In this document: one piece after another, positions 7,738-14,258 of the stretch
How the letters are laid out: each line of letters opens with the position of its first letter
How positions within the stretch are numbered: position 1 is the stretch's first letter
Assembly (NCBI GenBank): GCA_038065015.1
Contig: JBBTRU010000011.1
Location: 1-17,774, forward strand
Direction: 5' to 3'
DNA from: CAIPSZ01 sp038065015
Lineage (GTDB): Bacteria > Patescibacteriota > Patescibacteriia > PEXW01
Length of the DNA: 17,774 nt
The notes under the pieces: model-generated
Databases searched by the model: none
Seen by the model: only the letters and a program-made list of their open reading frames with translations
What the model was told of the DNA's origin: nothing
Translations under genes and position numbers: made by a program

Positions 7738-9649
7738 CTTGCCCAAACGGAAGCGAAATTATTTGGCTCACGACTTGCGTCTTTGCATCCAGCACCGGTT
7801 CGGCCGCGCGCCAGCCGTTGAGCTGCAAATGTCCATGCGGCACTATGGCTTCCACCTCGGCACGGACAGCTTTTTTTGGTGGCAAGAGCGTGAAGATTGT
7901 AGTCACCGCCTCATGAAGTTGCCAGCTTGAGGTGGGAATGAGCCCATACCCAAGCGGTAGTAGGCGAGTTTCGATAACTCGTCCTTGGGTATCGAACCAG
8001 CGTAAGCGCACCTGGACGTTCGCGAGGGTCGGGTTGCCCACCTGGCCGATAAGCTCGAGTTTCGCGAGTTGGGTATTCGGATCAATGGTTATAGTTGGCG
8101 ACGCGCTCTGCAATGAGAATTCTACGCCGCTTAAGGGTGCTCGCGGTGCTCGGGTGACGAGCTCGGCGAGTTTGTCCGGGCCGTCATAGCGCGTAAAGTG
8201 CAAGAGCGTATCAAACGTGTTCGTCAGGTGCAAGCTGCGTTTCGTGAGCAGCTCCTGAAACCGCGTTGCCCCCGTCTCGTAGTCGGTTTGGTGTTTCCCT
8301 TCTCCGTATTGCAGCTGGTAGGTCACAAAATCTTGGGCATCCATAACCACCATGTCCAAAGTGTCCGGCACGGGGTACTCTCGCTGGCTAAACTGGCGTT
8401 TGCCGAGGAAGGCATAGTGCGCCGCGTACGCCTGCGGTCGGTTGACAACTTCCGGGAGTGCACTGTACCCAGCCAGAATAGATGCATCGCGGGGAGAATA
8501 CTCAATAACCGTCCGGACTAATTCCCGAGTTTTATAGTGCTCTGCGGGTGAGACATTTCGCCAGGCCCATACGGCGCTTACCGTCGGGCCAAATGTTAGT
8601 AGACTGTAGAGGCTTACAACCCCTAGCAAAAGTTCGGCAAAAGGGAGGGCGTGATTCCCAAGTCGCCGCAGCCAACCAGGCGGTTTTTCCCAGAGTTTTT
8701 TCCAACCCACCACCGCGCCACAGAACAAACCAGGTAAGAAGAAGGTCGCATAGTGCGTTTGCAATACAAGGTCGCCCGACCCAGCGCCTGCCAGGCCAAT
8801 GCCAATCAGCGGCAAGACCAGTAGGACCAGCCACCGCCAGGCACGCAACGGCAAAGCAAGTACGGAGAGCAGCAAGGCAGCAAGTACTAAGAAGTTCCCG
8901 AGCTGCAAAATACCTAGCAAGCCGCTACCCACTGTGCCGGCAGTTACGGTACTGGGTCGAAACAAGTTTAGAAACTTGTAGCCCTCGCCATTTATTGCGC
9001 CCGCCAGAATTCCCGCGCCAACAAACCAACCAACGGCGGCGAGCCCGGGCCACAGCCACCAGTTACGGTTGCGCTTCTCTAAAAGTCCGAGCACTGCAAA
9101 TCCAGCTAACAGCAGTGCCAGGTCTTCCCGCGCCAGGAGCATGATACCAGACCACAGCCAGAATTTCCCCAGATTTTTATCCACGTACGCCGTGGCGGCA
9201 AGAAAAGCAAAAGGCAAGCCAAACAATACCGCATGAAACTCAAACGCGAGCGCGTTAAGCGTAAATGGATTGAGAAGGAAAATTGCTGCGGCCCCGCACG
9301 CGAGTGCCGTGGAAATATAGCGTCGGGAAAAATGGAAAAATGCGAACGCCGCCCCGACAACGGCCAGGCACTGCAACCCAATGAGCGTAAGCGGCCCGGC
9401 GCCGATGCGAAAGGGGATTGCGGCTAATGCGAAGAGCAACTCCACATGGTCGCCTAGGTAGAGGTGGGGGTGGATGGTGAGTCCAAACCACTGGCCATGT
9501 GCCGTGTGCCAGGCAACCTGCGTGTAGATGCCCAGGTCGAGCGCGGACATTGCCCCGGCTTTAAGTTTTGCCAGCGCCAGTATGAGTGTCCAGGCAGTCA
9601 CGAGTGCGCCCAGGATGCCAATGGTGAAGTAGGCGGTCCGTTTTGTCAT
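7718..9649 (-). CDS. DUF2079 family membrane protein with extra C-terminal beta-rich domain
   Basis: The 643-residue protein shows the DUF2079 pattern: first helix (about 7-28), then the loop LDLGIYTQVAWHTAHGQWF (37-55) and a second block HLYLGDHVELLFALAAIPF (62-80), followed by about nine more hydrophobic helices up to about residue 375. DUF2079 proteins are uncharacterised membrane proteins thought to be related to GT-C glycosyltransferases; the conserved Asp in LDLG would fill the catalytic-loop position. The last 100 or so residues form a polar, beta-rich segment (NPTLANVQVRLRWFDTQGRV, about 549-568) resembling FxLYD-like immunoglobulin folds, probably outside the cell. The ATG at 9649 was chosen over one 8 codons upstream because a -10-like box (TACACT) lies 6 bases before it. 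The 3' end overlaps the convergent gene ending at 7737. Confidence 0.75.
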   Translation of the reverse strand: MTKRTAYFTIGILGALVTAWTLILALAKLKAGAMSALDLGIYTQVAWHTAHGQWFGLTIHPHLYLGDHVELLFALAAIPFRIGAGPLTLIGLQCLAVVGAAFAFFHFSRRYISTALACGAAAIFLLNPFTLNALAFEFHAVLFGLPFAFLAATAYVDKNLGKFWLWSGIMLLAREDLALLLAGFAVLGLLEKRNRNWWLWPGLAAVGWFVGAGILAGAINGEGYKFLNLFRPSTVTAGTVGSGLLGILQLGNFLVLAALLLSVLALPLRAWRWLVLLVLPLIGIGLAGAGSGDLVLQTHYATFFLPGLFCGAVVGWKKLWEKPPGWLRRLGNHALPFAELLLGVVSLYSLLTFGPTVSAVWAWRNVSPAEHYKTRELVRTVIEYSPRDASILAGYSALPEVVNRPQAYAAHYAFLGKRQFSQREYPVPDTLDMVVMDAQDFVTYQLQYGEGKHQTDYETGATRFQELLTKRSLHLTNTFDTLLHFTRYDGPDKLAELVTRAPRAPLSGVEFSLQSASPTITIDPNTQLAKLELIGQVGNPTLANVQVRLRWFDTQGRVIETRLLPLGYGLIPTSSWQLHEAVTTIFTLLPPKKAVRAEVEAIVPHGHLQLNGWRAAEPVLDAKTQVVSQIISLPFGQVTTSGE

Positions 9650-9655
9650 ACCGGT

Positions 9656-9661
9656 AGTGTA
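9656..9661 (-). promoter_or_regulatory. -10-like element (TACACT) for the DUF2079 gene, probable leaderless mRNA
   Basis: On the minus strand TACACT is followed by six bases and the ATG at 9649, matching the spacing at 2133-2145. No good -35 box is seen; a 13-bp palindrome (9668-9680) lies immediately upstream instead. Confidence 0.4.
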
Positions 9662-9667
9662 CCGTGG

Positions 9668-9680
9668 CTGCAATTTGCAG
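9668..9680. repeat. 13-bp palindrome upstream of the DUF2079 gene, candidate operator
   Basis: CTGCAA T TTGCAG is a perfect 6-bp inverted repeat around one central base. It lies 6 bp upstream of the -10-like box for the DUF2079 gene, where a dimeric regulator could block or recruit RNA polymerase. It could equally be chance. Confidence 0.35.
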
Positions 9681-9693
9681 GCGAGATCCTGCT

Positions 9694-9734
9694 GAAACCA
9701 AAAGTCCCACCTTGCGGCAGGACTCGTTGGTTTC
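9694..9734 (-). terminator. Long hairpin terminator after the last VirB2-like gene
   Basis: Two stacked stems on the minus strand: outer GAAACCAA/TTGGTTTC (9727-9734 with 9694-9701) and inner AGTCCTGCC/GGTGGGACT (9716-9724 with 9703-9711; two G-U wobbles), closed by a GCAA tetraloop of the stable GNRA class. The inner stem is followed by TTTT. It separates the 9750-10109 gene from the DUF2079 promoter. Confidence 0.7.
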
Positions 9735-9749
9735 GAAAGTCAAAGAAAA

Positions 9750-10109
9750 CTAGCCACCCGTCACGTTGACGGTGCTCTTGACGACGAAGTTGACGATGGC
9801 CCAGGAGAGAAGAATCACGATGAGGCCCACGATTGCGGCCGAGATGATTTTCTTCGCAGAACCCACCTTATCTTCGTTACCACCGGCTGTCAGCCAGACG
9901 AAACCACCGTACAGGATCATGATGACAGCGATGAGGCCGAGGAGGCCGAGCACGAAAGTGATGATGTTGAGAACGGTCTCTTTGAGGTCAGCGGAACCGA
10001 GGGTCAAAGTGCCACCCACGTTATCAATGGTGAGGGCAGAAGCCGCGAACGGGAGCACCAAAGCGCCCGCCGTAACGAGACCAGCGACCAATTTGCGATT
10101 AATTTTCAT
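9750..10109 (-). CDS. TrbC/VirB2-like small membrane protein (pilin-like), separately expressed
   Basis: The 119-residue protein has a signal peptide (MKINRKLVAG start, cleavage likely after ASA at 23-25) and two hydrophobic helices (about 46-68 and 88-110) separated by the polar turn YGGFVWLTAGGNEDKVGSAK (67-86). This two-helix plan with a GG turn is that of TrbC/VirB2 pilin subunits of type IV secretion systems, and of the abundant pilin-like proteins in CPR genomes. No VirB4 or other secretion ATPase is in this window, so assembly into a pilus is inference. The ATG at 10109 is preferred over an upstream in-frame start because AGGGGGTGG (10115-10123) is a strong ribosome binding site. It has its own extended -10 promoter and terminator, so it may be made in much larger amounts than its two upstream relatives, as expected of a major subunit. 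Confidence 0.78.
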   Translation of the reverse strand: MKINRKLVAGLVTAGALVLPFAASALTIDNVGGTLTLGSADLKETVLNIITFVLGLLGLIAVIMILYGGFVWLTAGGNEDKVGSAKKIISAAIVGLIVILLSWAIVNFVVKSTVNVTGG

Positions 10110-10181
10110 ATTTTCCACCCCCTTTCGTATTCTGGACTTTGCGGGCATTGCTGCGCGCAGAAGTGCAAAGATTTGGATTTG

Positions 10182-10195
10182 GTTCCTTACGGAAC
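10182..10195 (-). promoter_or_regulatory. 5' leader hairpin of the VirB2-like gene mRNA
   Basis: GTTCC and GGAAC flank a four-base GTAA loop, at or within a base or so of the predicted transcript start. Such 5'-terminal hairpins often protect mRNAs from decay. The leader between here and the ATG is about 85 bases and also contains the palindrome CTGCGCGCAG (10151-10160). Confidence 0.45.
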
Positions 10196-10201
10196 AGGCA
10201 G

Positions 10202-10231
10202 ACTATACCACAATTTTGCCGTGTCCGTCAA
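10202..10231 (-). promoter_or_regulatory. Strong sigma70-type promoter for the last VirB2-like gene
   Basis: TTGACG (10226-10231) and TATAGT (10202-10207) are spaced by 18 bp, and the -10 is extended by an upstream TG (TGGTATAGT). The -35 box begins only 3 bp after the stop codon of the preceding gene, so this gene can be transcribed independently of the galU operon. Confidence 0.8.
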
Positions 10232-10234
10232 TTG

Positions 10235-10579
10235 CTACTTGGCAACTTCGTTTACCGTATCGAAGATAAATCGCAATATTTGCCAGCTGCCCAGAATAAC
10301 GGCCATGCCCGCCGCCGCCCAGACAATCGTGCCCTTGGCTTTCTTCAGGGTGTCGGCATTGCCACCCGAAGTGAGCATCAAGAACCCGCCGTAGATAATC
10401 ATGATGAGCGAAACCACCCCCAGGAGGCCCAAGGCGTAGCGTAGCACGCGAACAATGAGCAACTTCGGATCATTAATGCCTAGCGGATTGGTCAGCTGGG
10501 GGTCGCTGTCGGCAAATGCCACCAGCGGCAGGCCAAGGGTACCTAGGGTAATGAGTGCGGAGGCAATGCTCTTGCGCAT
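10235..10579 (-). CDS. TrbC/VirB2-like small membrane protein (pilin-like)
   Basis: The 114-residue protein has a signal peptide (MRKSIASALI..., cleavage likely after AFA at 21-23) and two hydrophobic helices (about 45-69 and 84-106) joined by YGGFLMLTSGGNADTLKKAK (63-82). The turn is very like that of the 9750-10109 protein, so the two are paralogues. The ATG at 10579 is one base from the stop codon of the upstream gene (TGA, T, ATG), which indicates translational coupling and explains the absence of a Shine-Dalgarno sequence. An upstream in-frame start at 10639 is rejected because it would lie inside the preceding gene and before the signal peptide. Location in the cytoplasmic membrane is likely; partner machinery is not in the window. 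Confidence 0.75.
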   Translation of the reverse strand: MRKSIASALITLGTLGLPLVAFADSDPQLTNPLGINDPKLLIVRVLRYALGLLGVVSLIMIIYGGFLMLTSGGNADTLKKAKGTIVWAAAGMAVILGSWQILRFIFDTVNEVAK

Positions 10580-10580
10580 A

Positions 10581-11447
10581 TCAGTTAATAATATTGGGAA
10601 GGTTATCGAGGATGGTACACGGAATAGTATACCCCTCATAGCCGGATATTGTATCGGTGGGATTTGTGCTATTCACGGACTGGTACAGGTTCCAGGCGGC
10701 CAAGGTGCGCGGCCCATAGCTGCCGTCAACTTCTTCGGCCCGCGGGCCCGGGTTGTTGTAGCAGCCCGCATCGTAGAGAATGCCCTGCACTGCTTTTACA
10801 ATCTCGCCGCCCGCCCCGCCCTTGCAGAGCGACTGGGGAGGCTCAAAGCAGGTTGCGTAGCCTTTGGAACCGGCCGTCCGGAACCAGGGTTGGTTATCGA
10901 GGAGAATGGCAATGCCGTTCTTCGTGCTGCCTTCGGGCAAGAGCGTTACGTAGACCGTGTTGATGATGAGCCAGCTACCCAGGGCAATGGCAATGCCGAT
11001 AACAGTGTTGGTGATAATAGCTTTGCCAGAACGCACACGCTCTTCGCTGCCGCCCGACATGAGCAACGTGCCACCCCCTACAAAGAGCATGGCCAGGCCC
11101 AGGATGGAGATTATGTACAGCATCCAGTTGAACAGGTTGACGAAGAGCTGCAAGAAGTCGTTGAGCGTGCAATTGCGGTTGGTGCTATACCCGACGAGGT
11201 TGAATTCTTGAGGGGTGTATTTTTTCCCCTCGCCGTATTCTTCCGGCGAGACTAGTGTATTCAATTGCCCGAGCGCGGGACCTTCAGGACCAACAATCCC
11301 GACATCGCCTTTCGATTGAATTTTGTATCGTGTTTCATCGCACTCTGGCAGAATCGAGGGCGGTAAATTTGCGAGTGCATGCACCGGCCGCGGCAAGGTA
11401 ATAATTGCCAGGGTGAGGAATGCCAGGATGAAGAATTTTTTTTGCAT
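10581..11447 (-). CDS. VirB2-like membrane protein fused to a peptidoglycan-binding-like domain
   Basis: This 288-residue protein starts with a signal peptide (cleavage likely after HALA, 23-26) and an extracellular stretch of about 70 residues. Two hydrophobic helices follow (about 100-125 and 145-167), joined by GGGTLLMSGGSEERVRSGK (124-142), the same two-helix plan and GG turn as its two downstream paralogues. The C-terminal part (214-259) reads like a PG_binding_1 repeat: IVKAVQGILYDAGCY...VDGSYGPRTLAAWNLYQ, with the conserved DG-YG-T-A pattern. Six cysteines (36, 93, 200, 208, 229, 277) lie in predicted exported parts and could form disulfides. By inference it anchors a pilin-like assembly to the cell wall. 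It starts 3 bp after the solute-binding gene's stop and ends 1 bp before the next start. The domain calls rest on visible motifs only. Confidence 0.7.
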   Translation of the reverse strand: MQKKFFILAFLTLAIITLPRPVHALANLPPSILPECDETRYKIQSKGDVGIVGPEGPALGQLNTLVSPEEYGEGKKYTPQEFNLVGYSTNRNCTLNDFLQLFVNLFNWMLYIISILGLAMLFVGGGTLLMSGGSEERVRSGKAIITNTVIGIAIALGSWLIINTVYVTLLPEGSTKNGIAILLDNQPWFRTAGSKGYATCFEPPQSLCKGGAGGEIVKAVQGILYDAGCYNNPGPRAEEVDGSYGPRTLAAWNLYQSVNSTNPTDTISGYEGYTIPCTILDNLPNIIN

Positions 11448-11450
11448 GGC

Positions 11451-12848
11451 TTAGTTTTTTTGACCGAGCGCCAAGGTAAAGAGCAAGCCCGCGCGCTCCA
11501 GTGCCTCGGCAACAGTGCTCTTGGCGGTTGCCACATCATCCACCAAACCGTTCAAGGCTTTTCGGCCCTGTTCCGGGTCGATACCCGGGAACCAGCCGAG
11601 GGCCGTGGCCGCTTGCTGGGCAAAAATTTTGACGCCCGCAGTGTTCGATTCGCCCGCCAGCAGCTCGTCCACTAAGGTGCGGATGGCCGGGGTGCGTCCG
11701 CTGGCAGTAGCCAAAGCTTTGGCTTGGGCCGGGTCAGCGGCAAAGCGCAAGAAATCCCAAGCAACGTTTGCATCTTTGGCTTTTTTCGCAACAGTTTGCA
11801 CTTTGTAGTCGGCCACGAAGCTCTTCTGAAAACCCTGGGGGAAAGCCGCCACCCGAATGTCCGCGCCGGTGGTGCGGCTCGTTACGTCGGCGTAGTCGGC
11901 GGCCGTGCCAAAGGCAATGGCCACTTTGCCCTGGGCCAAGGCATCCAAGCTGTCGGGGAACGTGTCGTTCCAGGTGTAGGTTTTCTTGGTGGGCGTGGCA
12001 AAACTCGTGAGCAGCGCGAGCGCGCTCGTGGCGTTCTTGTTGGTGGTAAAGGTCACCTGGCTATTCGTGGCATCGGTGAGCTCGATGCCGTAGCTGCGAA
12101 AGAGCGCCGTGAAAATTTCGGGCGTACGCGGTACATTCGCGCTGCGGCCGAGTGCTACGCCGGCTCGCACCAGCTCGCCCTTGTCATCCACCAAGGTGAG
12201 TTTTGGAATGACTTGCACGAAGCTGTCCCAGTTGGCCATGGGCGTCAGGATGCCGGCTTCGTCCAGCAGCTGCTGGTTGTAGAGCATGGCCAGGCTGTCG
12301 AACTGCAGCGGGAAGCCGAGGATTTGCCCATCCTGGTAAAGGTCTTTGAACGCTCCGGCCACAAAAGTATTCTGCAAGGTCTCGCTGGATGGGGCCAGCC
12401 GTTCGGACTTGCGAATTTCAATTTCTTCTTTAATGCCCAAAGATTTCTTCTTGGTGTAGGTGTAGCCCACGGTTTTTTCTGGCATGGGCGTAATGAGCCC
12501 GGAGGATGAGAAGTGGCGCACCTCTTCGTTGCGGAGGGCGTAGATATCTGGTCCCACGTCCCGCGCCCATGCTTCGATGAGTTGCTGCTCACCAGTTTTG
12601 GCGTCCAGTTGGGTGTAGGTAATGGTCACGTACGGGTGCGTTGCCGTGTACGCGGCAATCATCGGTTGCGTTTGGGTAGCCGGGAGATCGCCCCACCAGG
12701 CCAGGTTCGCGTGCTTGGGCGGGGTTTTTACAATGTCTCCATCCGCCGCGGCACCGCCGCCCGTTACCAGGCGGAAGACGATAATGCCCACAACCGTGAC
12801 TACCAGCATGCCCCCCAGGATGATAATTTTCTTCTTGAATGGGTCCAT
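11451..12848 (-). CDS. Membrane-anchored extracellular solute-binding protein (ABC sugar-binding family 1 type)
   Basis: The 465-residue protein has an uncleaved-looking N-terminal helix (about 8-27) rather than a lipobox cysteine, then a domain of the family 1 extracellular solute-binding type, which usually delivers sugars to ABC permeases. Matching features are the opening NLAWWGDLPATQTQPMIAAY, a segment around GPDIYALRNEEV, GFPLQFDSLAMLYNQQLLDE, LAQGKVAIAFGTAADY and a C-terminal AWDFLRFAADPAQAKA with GRTPAIR. No permease or ATPase gene is nearby; instead it lies between galU (1-bp gap, TAA, C, ATG) and the VirB2-like genes (3-bp gap). The start at 12848 is set by the coupling and by the anchor helix; upstream in-frame starts lie inside galU. 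The ligand is unknown; with galU in the operon, a polysaccharide or sugar is a reasonable guess. Confidence 0.78.
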   Translation of the reverse strand: MDPFKKKIIILGGMLVVTVVGIIVFRLVTGGGAAADGDIVKTPPKHANLAWWGDLPATQTQPMIAAYTATHPYVTITYTQLDAKTGEQQLIEAWARDVGPDIYALRNEEVRHFSSSGLITPMPEKTVGYTYTKKKSLGIKEEIEIRKSERLAPSSETLQNTFVAGAFKDLYQDGQILGFPLQFDSLAMLYNQQLLDEAGILTPMANWDSFVQVIPKLTLVDDKGELVRAGVALGRSANVPRTPEIFTALFRSYGIELTDATNSQVTFTTNKNATSALALLTSFATPTKKTYTWNDTFPDSLDALAQGKVAIAFGTAADYADVTSRTTGADIRVAAFPQGFQKSFVADYKVQTVAKKAKDANVAWDFLRFAADPAQAKALATASGRTPAIRTLVDELLAGESNTAGVKIFAQQAATALGWFPGIDPEQGRKALNGLVDDVATAKSTVAEALERAGLLFTLALGQKN

Positions 12849-12849
12849 G

Positions 12850-13725
12850 TTAGTCCTGGGTTTTTGTGCGTAGGTAAGCGAGTAATTTTTCCCGCAGGTC
12901 TTCCCGCTGTAAGGCAAACTCGATATTGGCGCGCAGGTAGTCAAACTTATTGCCGGTGTCGTAGTACTCGCCATTTTCAATTTCCTTGGCGTACACGTCA
13001 TCCACCTTCGCCAAGGAATTTATTGCATCGACCAGCCAGAGCTCGCCGCCTTTGCCAGGTTTCAGGGCTTTCAGATGGGCAAAAATGTCGGGCGTGAGAA
13101 TGTAGGCCCCATGCGCCGCGAGGTTGCTTGGTTCCTCTCCGGTCTTGGGCTTCTCCACAATTTGCTTTATGCGGTGCACGGTGCCCTTGATCGTTTCCAC
13201 GTCGGCGATGCCGTACTTGCTCACATCCTGCGGGTTAGGAATGCGGACCGCGCTAATGACAGATTTTTTGTACTCTTGGTATACATCCACCATCTGCTTG
13301 AGGCGGGGTGGGTTGGCGTGGATGAATTCATCGCCCCACAGCACGGCAAAAGGTTCCTCGCCCACAATGTGCTTGGCGGTAAGGACAGGGGAGGCATTGC
13401 CGTAGGGCCCGCGCTGGCGTACGTAAATGAAGTTCGCCATGTTGGCAATGCGCTTCACCTCTTCAATTTGCTCGTGCTTGCCCGCGGCGGCCAGGTACTT
13501 CTCCAGTTCGTACGGGTAGTCGAAGTGGTCTTCCAATGAGCGCTTCCCGGCGCTGGTGACGATGATAATGTCTTCAATCCCGCTGGCGACCGCTTCTTCC
13601 ACCACGTACTGGATAATCGGCTTGTCCACAATTGGCAGCATTTCCTTGGGCATGGCCTTGGTCGCGGGTAAGAACCGCGTACCCATACCCGCCGCCGGAA
13701 TGACTGCTTTACGAATTTTCTGCAT
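12850..13725 (-). CDS. galU: UTP-glucose-1-phosphate uridylyltransferase
   Basis: The 291-residue enzyme makes UDP-glucose from UTP and glucose-1-phosphate in the cytoplasm. The nucleotide-binding signature GMGTRFLPATKAMPKEMLP (13-31) is textbook GalU, followed by YGNASPVLTAKH (108-119), WGDEF (130-134) in the metal-binding Asp position, VEKP (190-193) with the conserved Lys, and GELWLVDAI (227-235). Length matches bacterial GalU. It is first in an operon with a solute-binding protein (1-bp gap) and two coupled VirB2-like proteins. A promoter with a perfect -10 lies about 27 bp upstream. UDP-glucose would feed envelope glycan synthesis, in line with the isomerase and GT-C-like proteins elsewhere in the window. 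No clear ribosome binding site precedes the ATG. Confidence 0.95.
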   Translation of the reverse strand: MQKIRKAVIPAAGMGTRFLPATKAMPKEMLPIVDKPIIQYVVEEAVASGIEDIIIVTSAGKRSLEDHFDYPYELEKYLAAAGKHEQIEEVKRIANMANFIYVRQRGPYGNASPVLTAKHIVGEEPFAVLWGDEFIHANPPRLKQMVDVYQEYKKSVISAVRIPNPQDVSKYGIADVETIKGTVHRIKQIVEKPKTGEEPSNLAAHGAYILTPDIFAHLKALKPGKGGELWLVDAINSLAKVDDVYAKEIENGEYYDTGNKFDYLRANIEFALQREDLREKLLAYLRTKTQD

Positions 13726-13751
13726 AGAAAAAGTTCAACGTGAGTGCGTTG

Positions 13752-13780
13752 ATTATACTAAGTTCTTCGGGTTTTGGCGA
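13752..13780 (-). promoter_or_regulatory. sigma70-type promoter for the galU operon
   Basis: TATAAT (13752-13757) is a perfect -10 box, with TCGCCA (13775-13780; 4 of 6 matches to the -35 consensus) at 17-bp spacing. Start is expected near 13745, giving a leader of about 20 bases. The -35 box lies just beyond the msrB stop codon (13782-13784). Confidence 0.7.
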
Positions 13781-13781
13781 G

Positions 13782-14165
13782 CTATACCTTGGGTTTGAAT
13801 TCCAGCGCCAAGGAATTAATGCAGTACCGTTTTCCGGTCGGCTCCGGCCCATCATTAAAGACGTGGCCGAGGTGGGCGTCACACCGACTGCACATCACTT
13901 CCACCCGCCGCATGCCCAGGGACATATCATCCTCCGTTTTTACATTCGCACCCGCGGCCGGATCCCAGAAACTGGGCCAGCCCGTGCCGCTATCGAACTT
14001 GGTATCGGACTTGAAGAGTTCTTGCCCGCAATTTACACAGACGTACATGCCCGCAGCATCATTGTGCAGGAATTTGCCCGAACCTGGTGGCTCGGTCCCT
14101 TTGTGGAAGCAGACGTTGTACTGTTCGTCTGTTAGATTTGGATTCCTTTGTGGTTTCGTTGGCAT
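13782..14165 (-). CDS. msrB: Peptide-methionine (R)-S-oxide reductase
   Basis: The 127-residue protein is a complete MsrB, which reduces the R-epimer of methionine sulfoxide in oxidised proteins. It has the substrate-site motif SGTGWPSFW (59-67), the zinc-binding cysteine pairs CVNC (43, 46) and CSRC (92, 95), the HLGHVF motif (98-103) and the catalytic cysteine in RYCINS (Cys115). No signal peptide is present, so it acts in the cytoplasm. It stands alone: a terminator lies upstream at 14222-14250, and its stop lies just before the galU promoter. The partner enzyme msrA is nearby (14689-15225) but in a different transcription unit, with a small membrane-protein gene in between. Confidence 0.95.
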   Translation of the reverse strand: MPTKPQRNPNLTDEQYNVCFHKGTEPPGSGKFLHNDAAGMYVCVNCGQELFKSDTKFDSGTGWPSFWDPAAGANVKTEDDMSLGMRRVEVMCSRCDAHLGHVFNDGPEPTGKRYCINSLALEFKPKV

Positions 14166-14194
14166 TGCTACTTGCGATGTTGCGAAGTTCTTCT

Positions 14195-14200
14195 AGTATA
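14195..14200 (-). promoter_or_regulatory. -10 element (TATACT) likely driving msrB
   Basis: TATACT lies 29 bp upstream of the msrB ATG, between it and the terminator at 14222-14250. The -35 region at 17-bp spacing (TTCTTT) is poor, so it may be activator-dependent or weak. Confidence 0.45.
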
Positions 14201-14221
14201 CTGCTTGTTGCCGAAACAAAG

Positions 14222-14250
14222 AAAAACCCCTCACACGTCGAGGGGTTTTT
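14222..14250. terminator. Perfect 11-bp rho-independent terminator, bidirectional in form
   Basis: AAAAACCCCTC (14222-14232) pairs perfectly with GAGGGGTTTTT (14240-14250) around a 7-base loop, with A and T runs at both ends so it can work on either strand. It closes the minus-strand unit ending with the gene at 14259-14624. Confidence 0.92.
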
Positions 14251-14258
14251 GGTCAAGC

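Noticed and set aside
10455..11255. Plus-strand open frame of 266 codons opposite the VirB2-like fusion gene
   Set aside because: The minus-strand reading has a signal peptide, helices and operon coupling; the plus-strand translation has no coherent domain and no ribosome binding site was seen.
11724..12509. Open frame of 261 codons on the plus strand opposite the solute-binding protein gene
   Set aside because: It is an antisense shadow of a well-supported gene, with low-complexity, Gly/Arg/His-rich translation and no homology I recognise.
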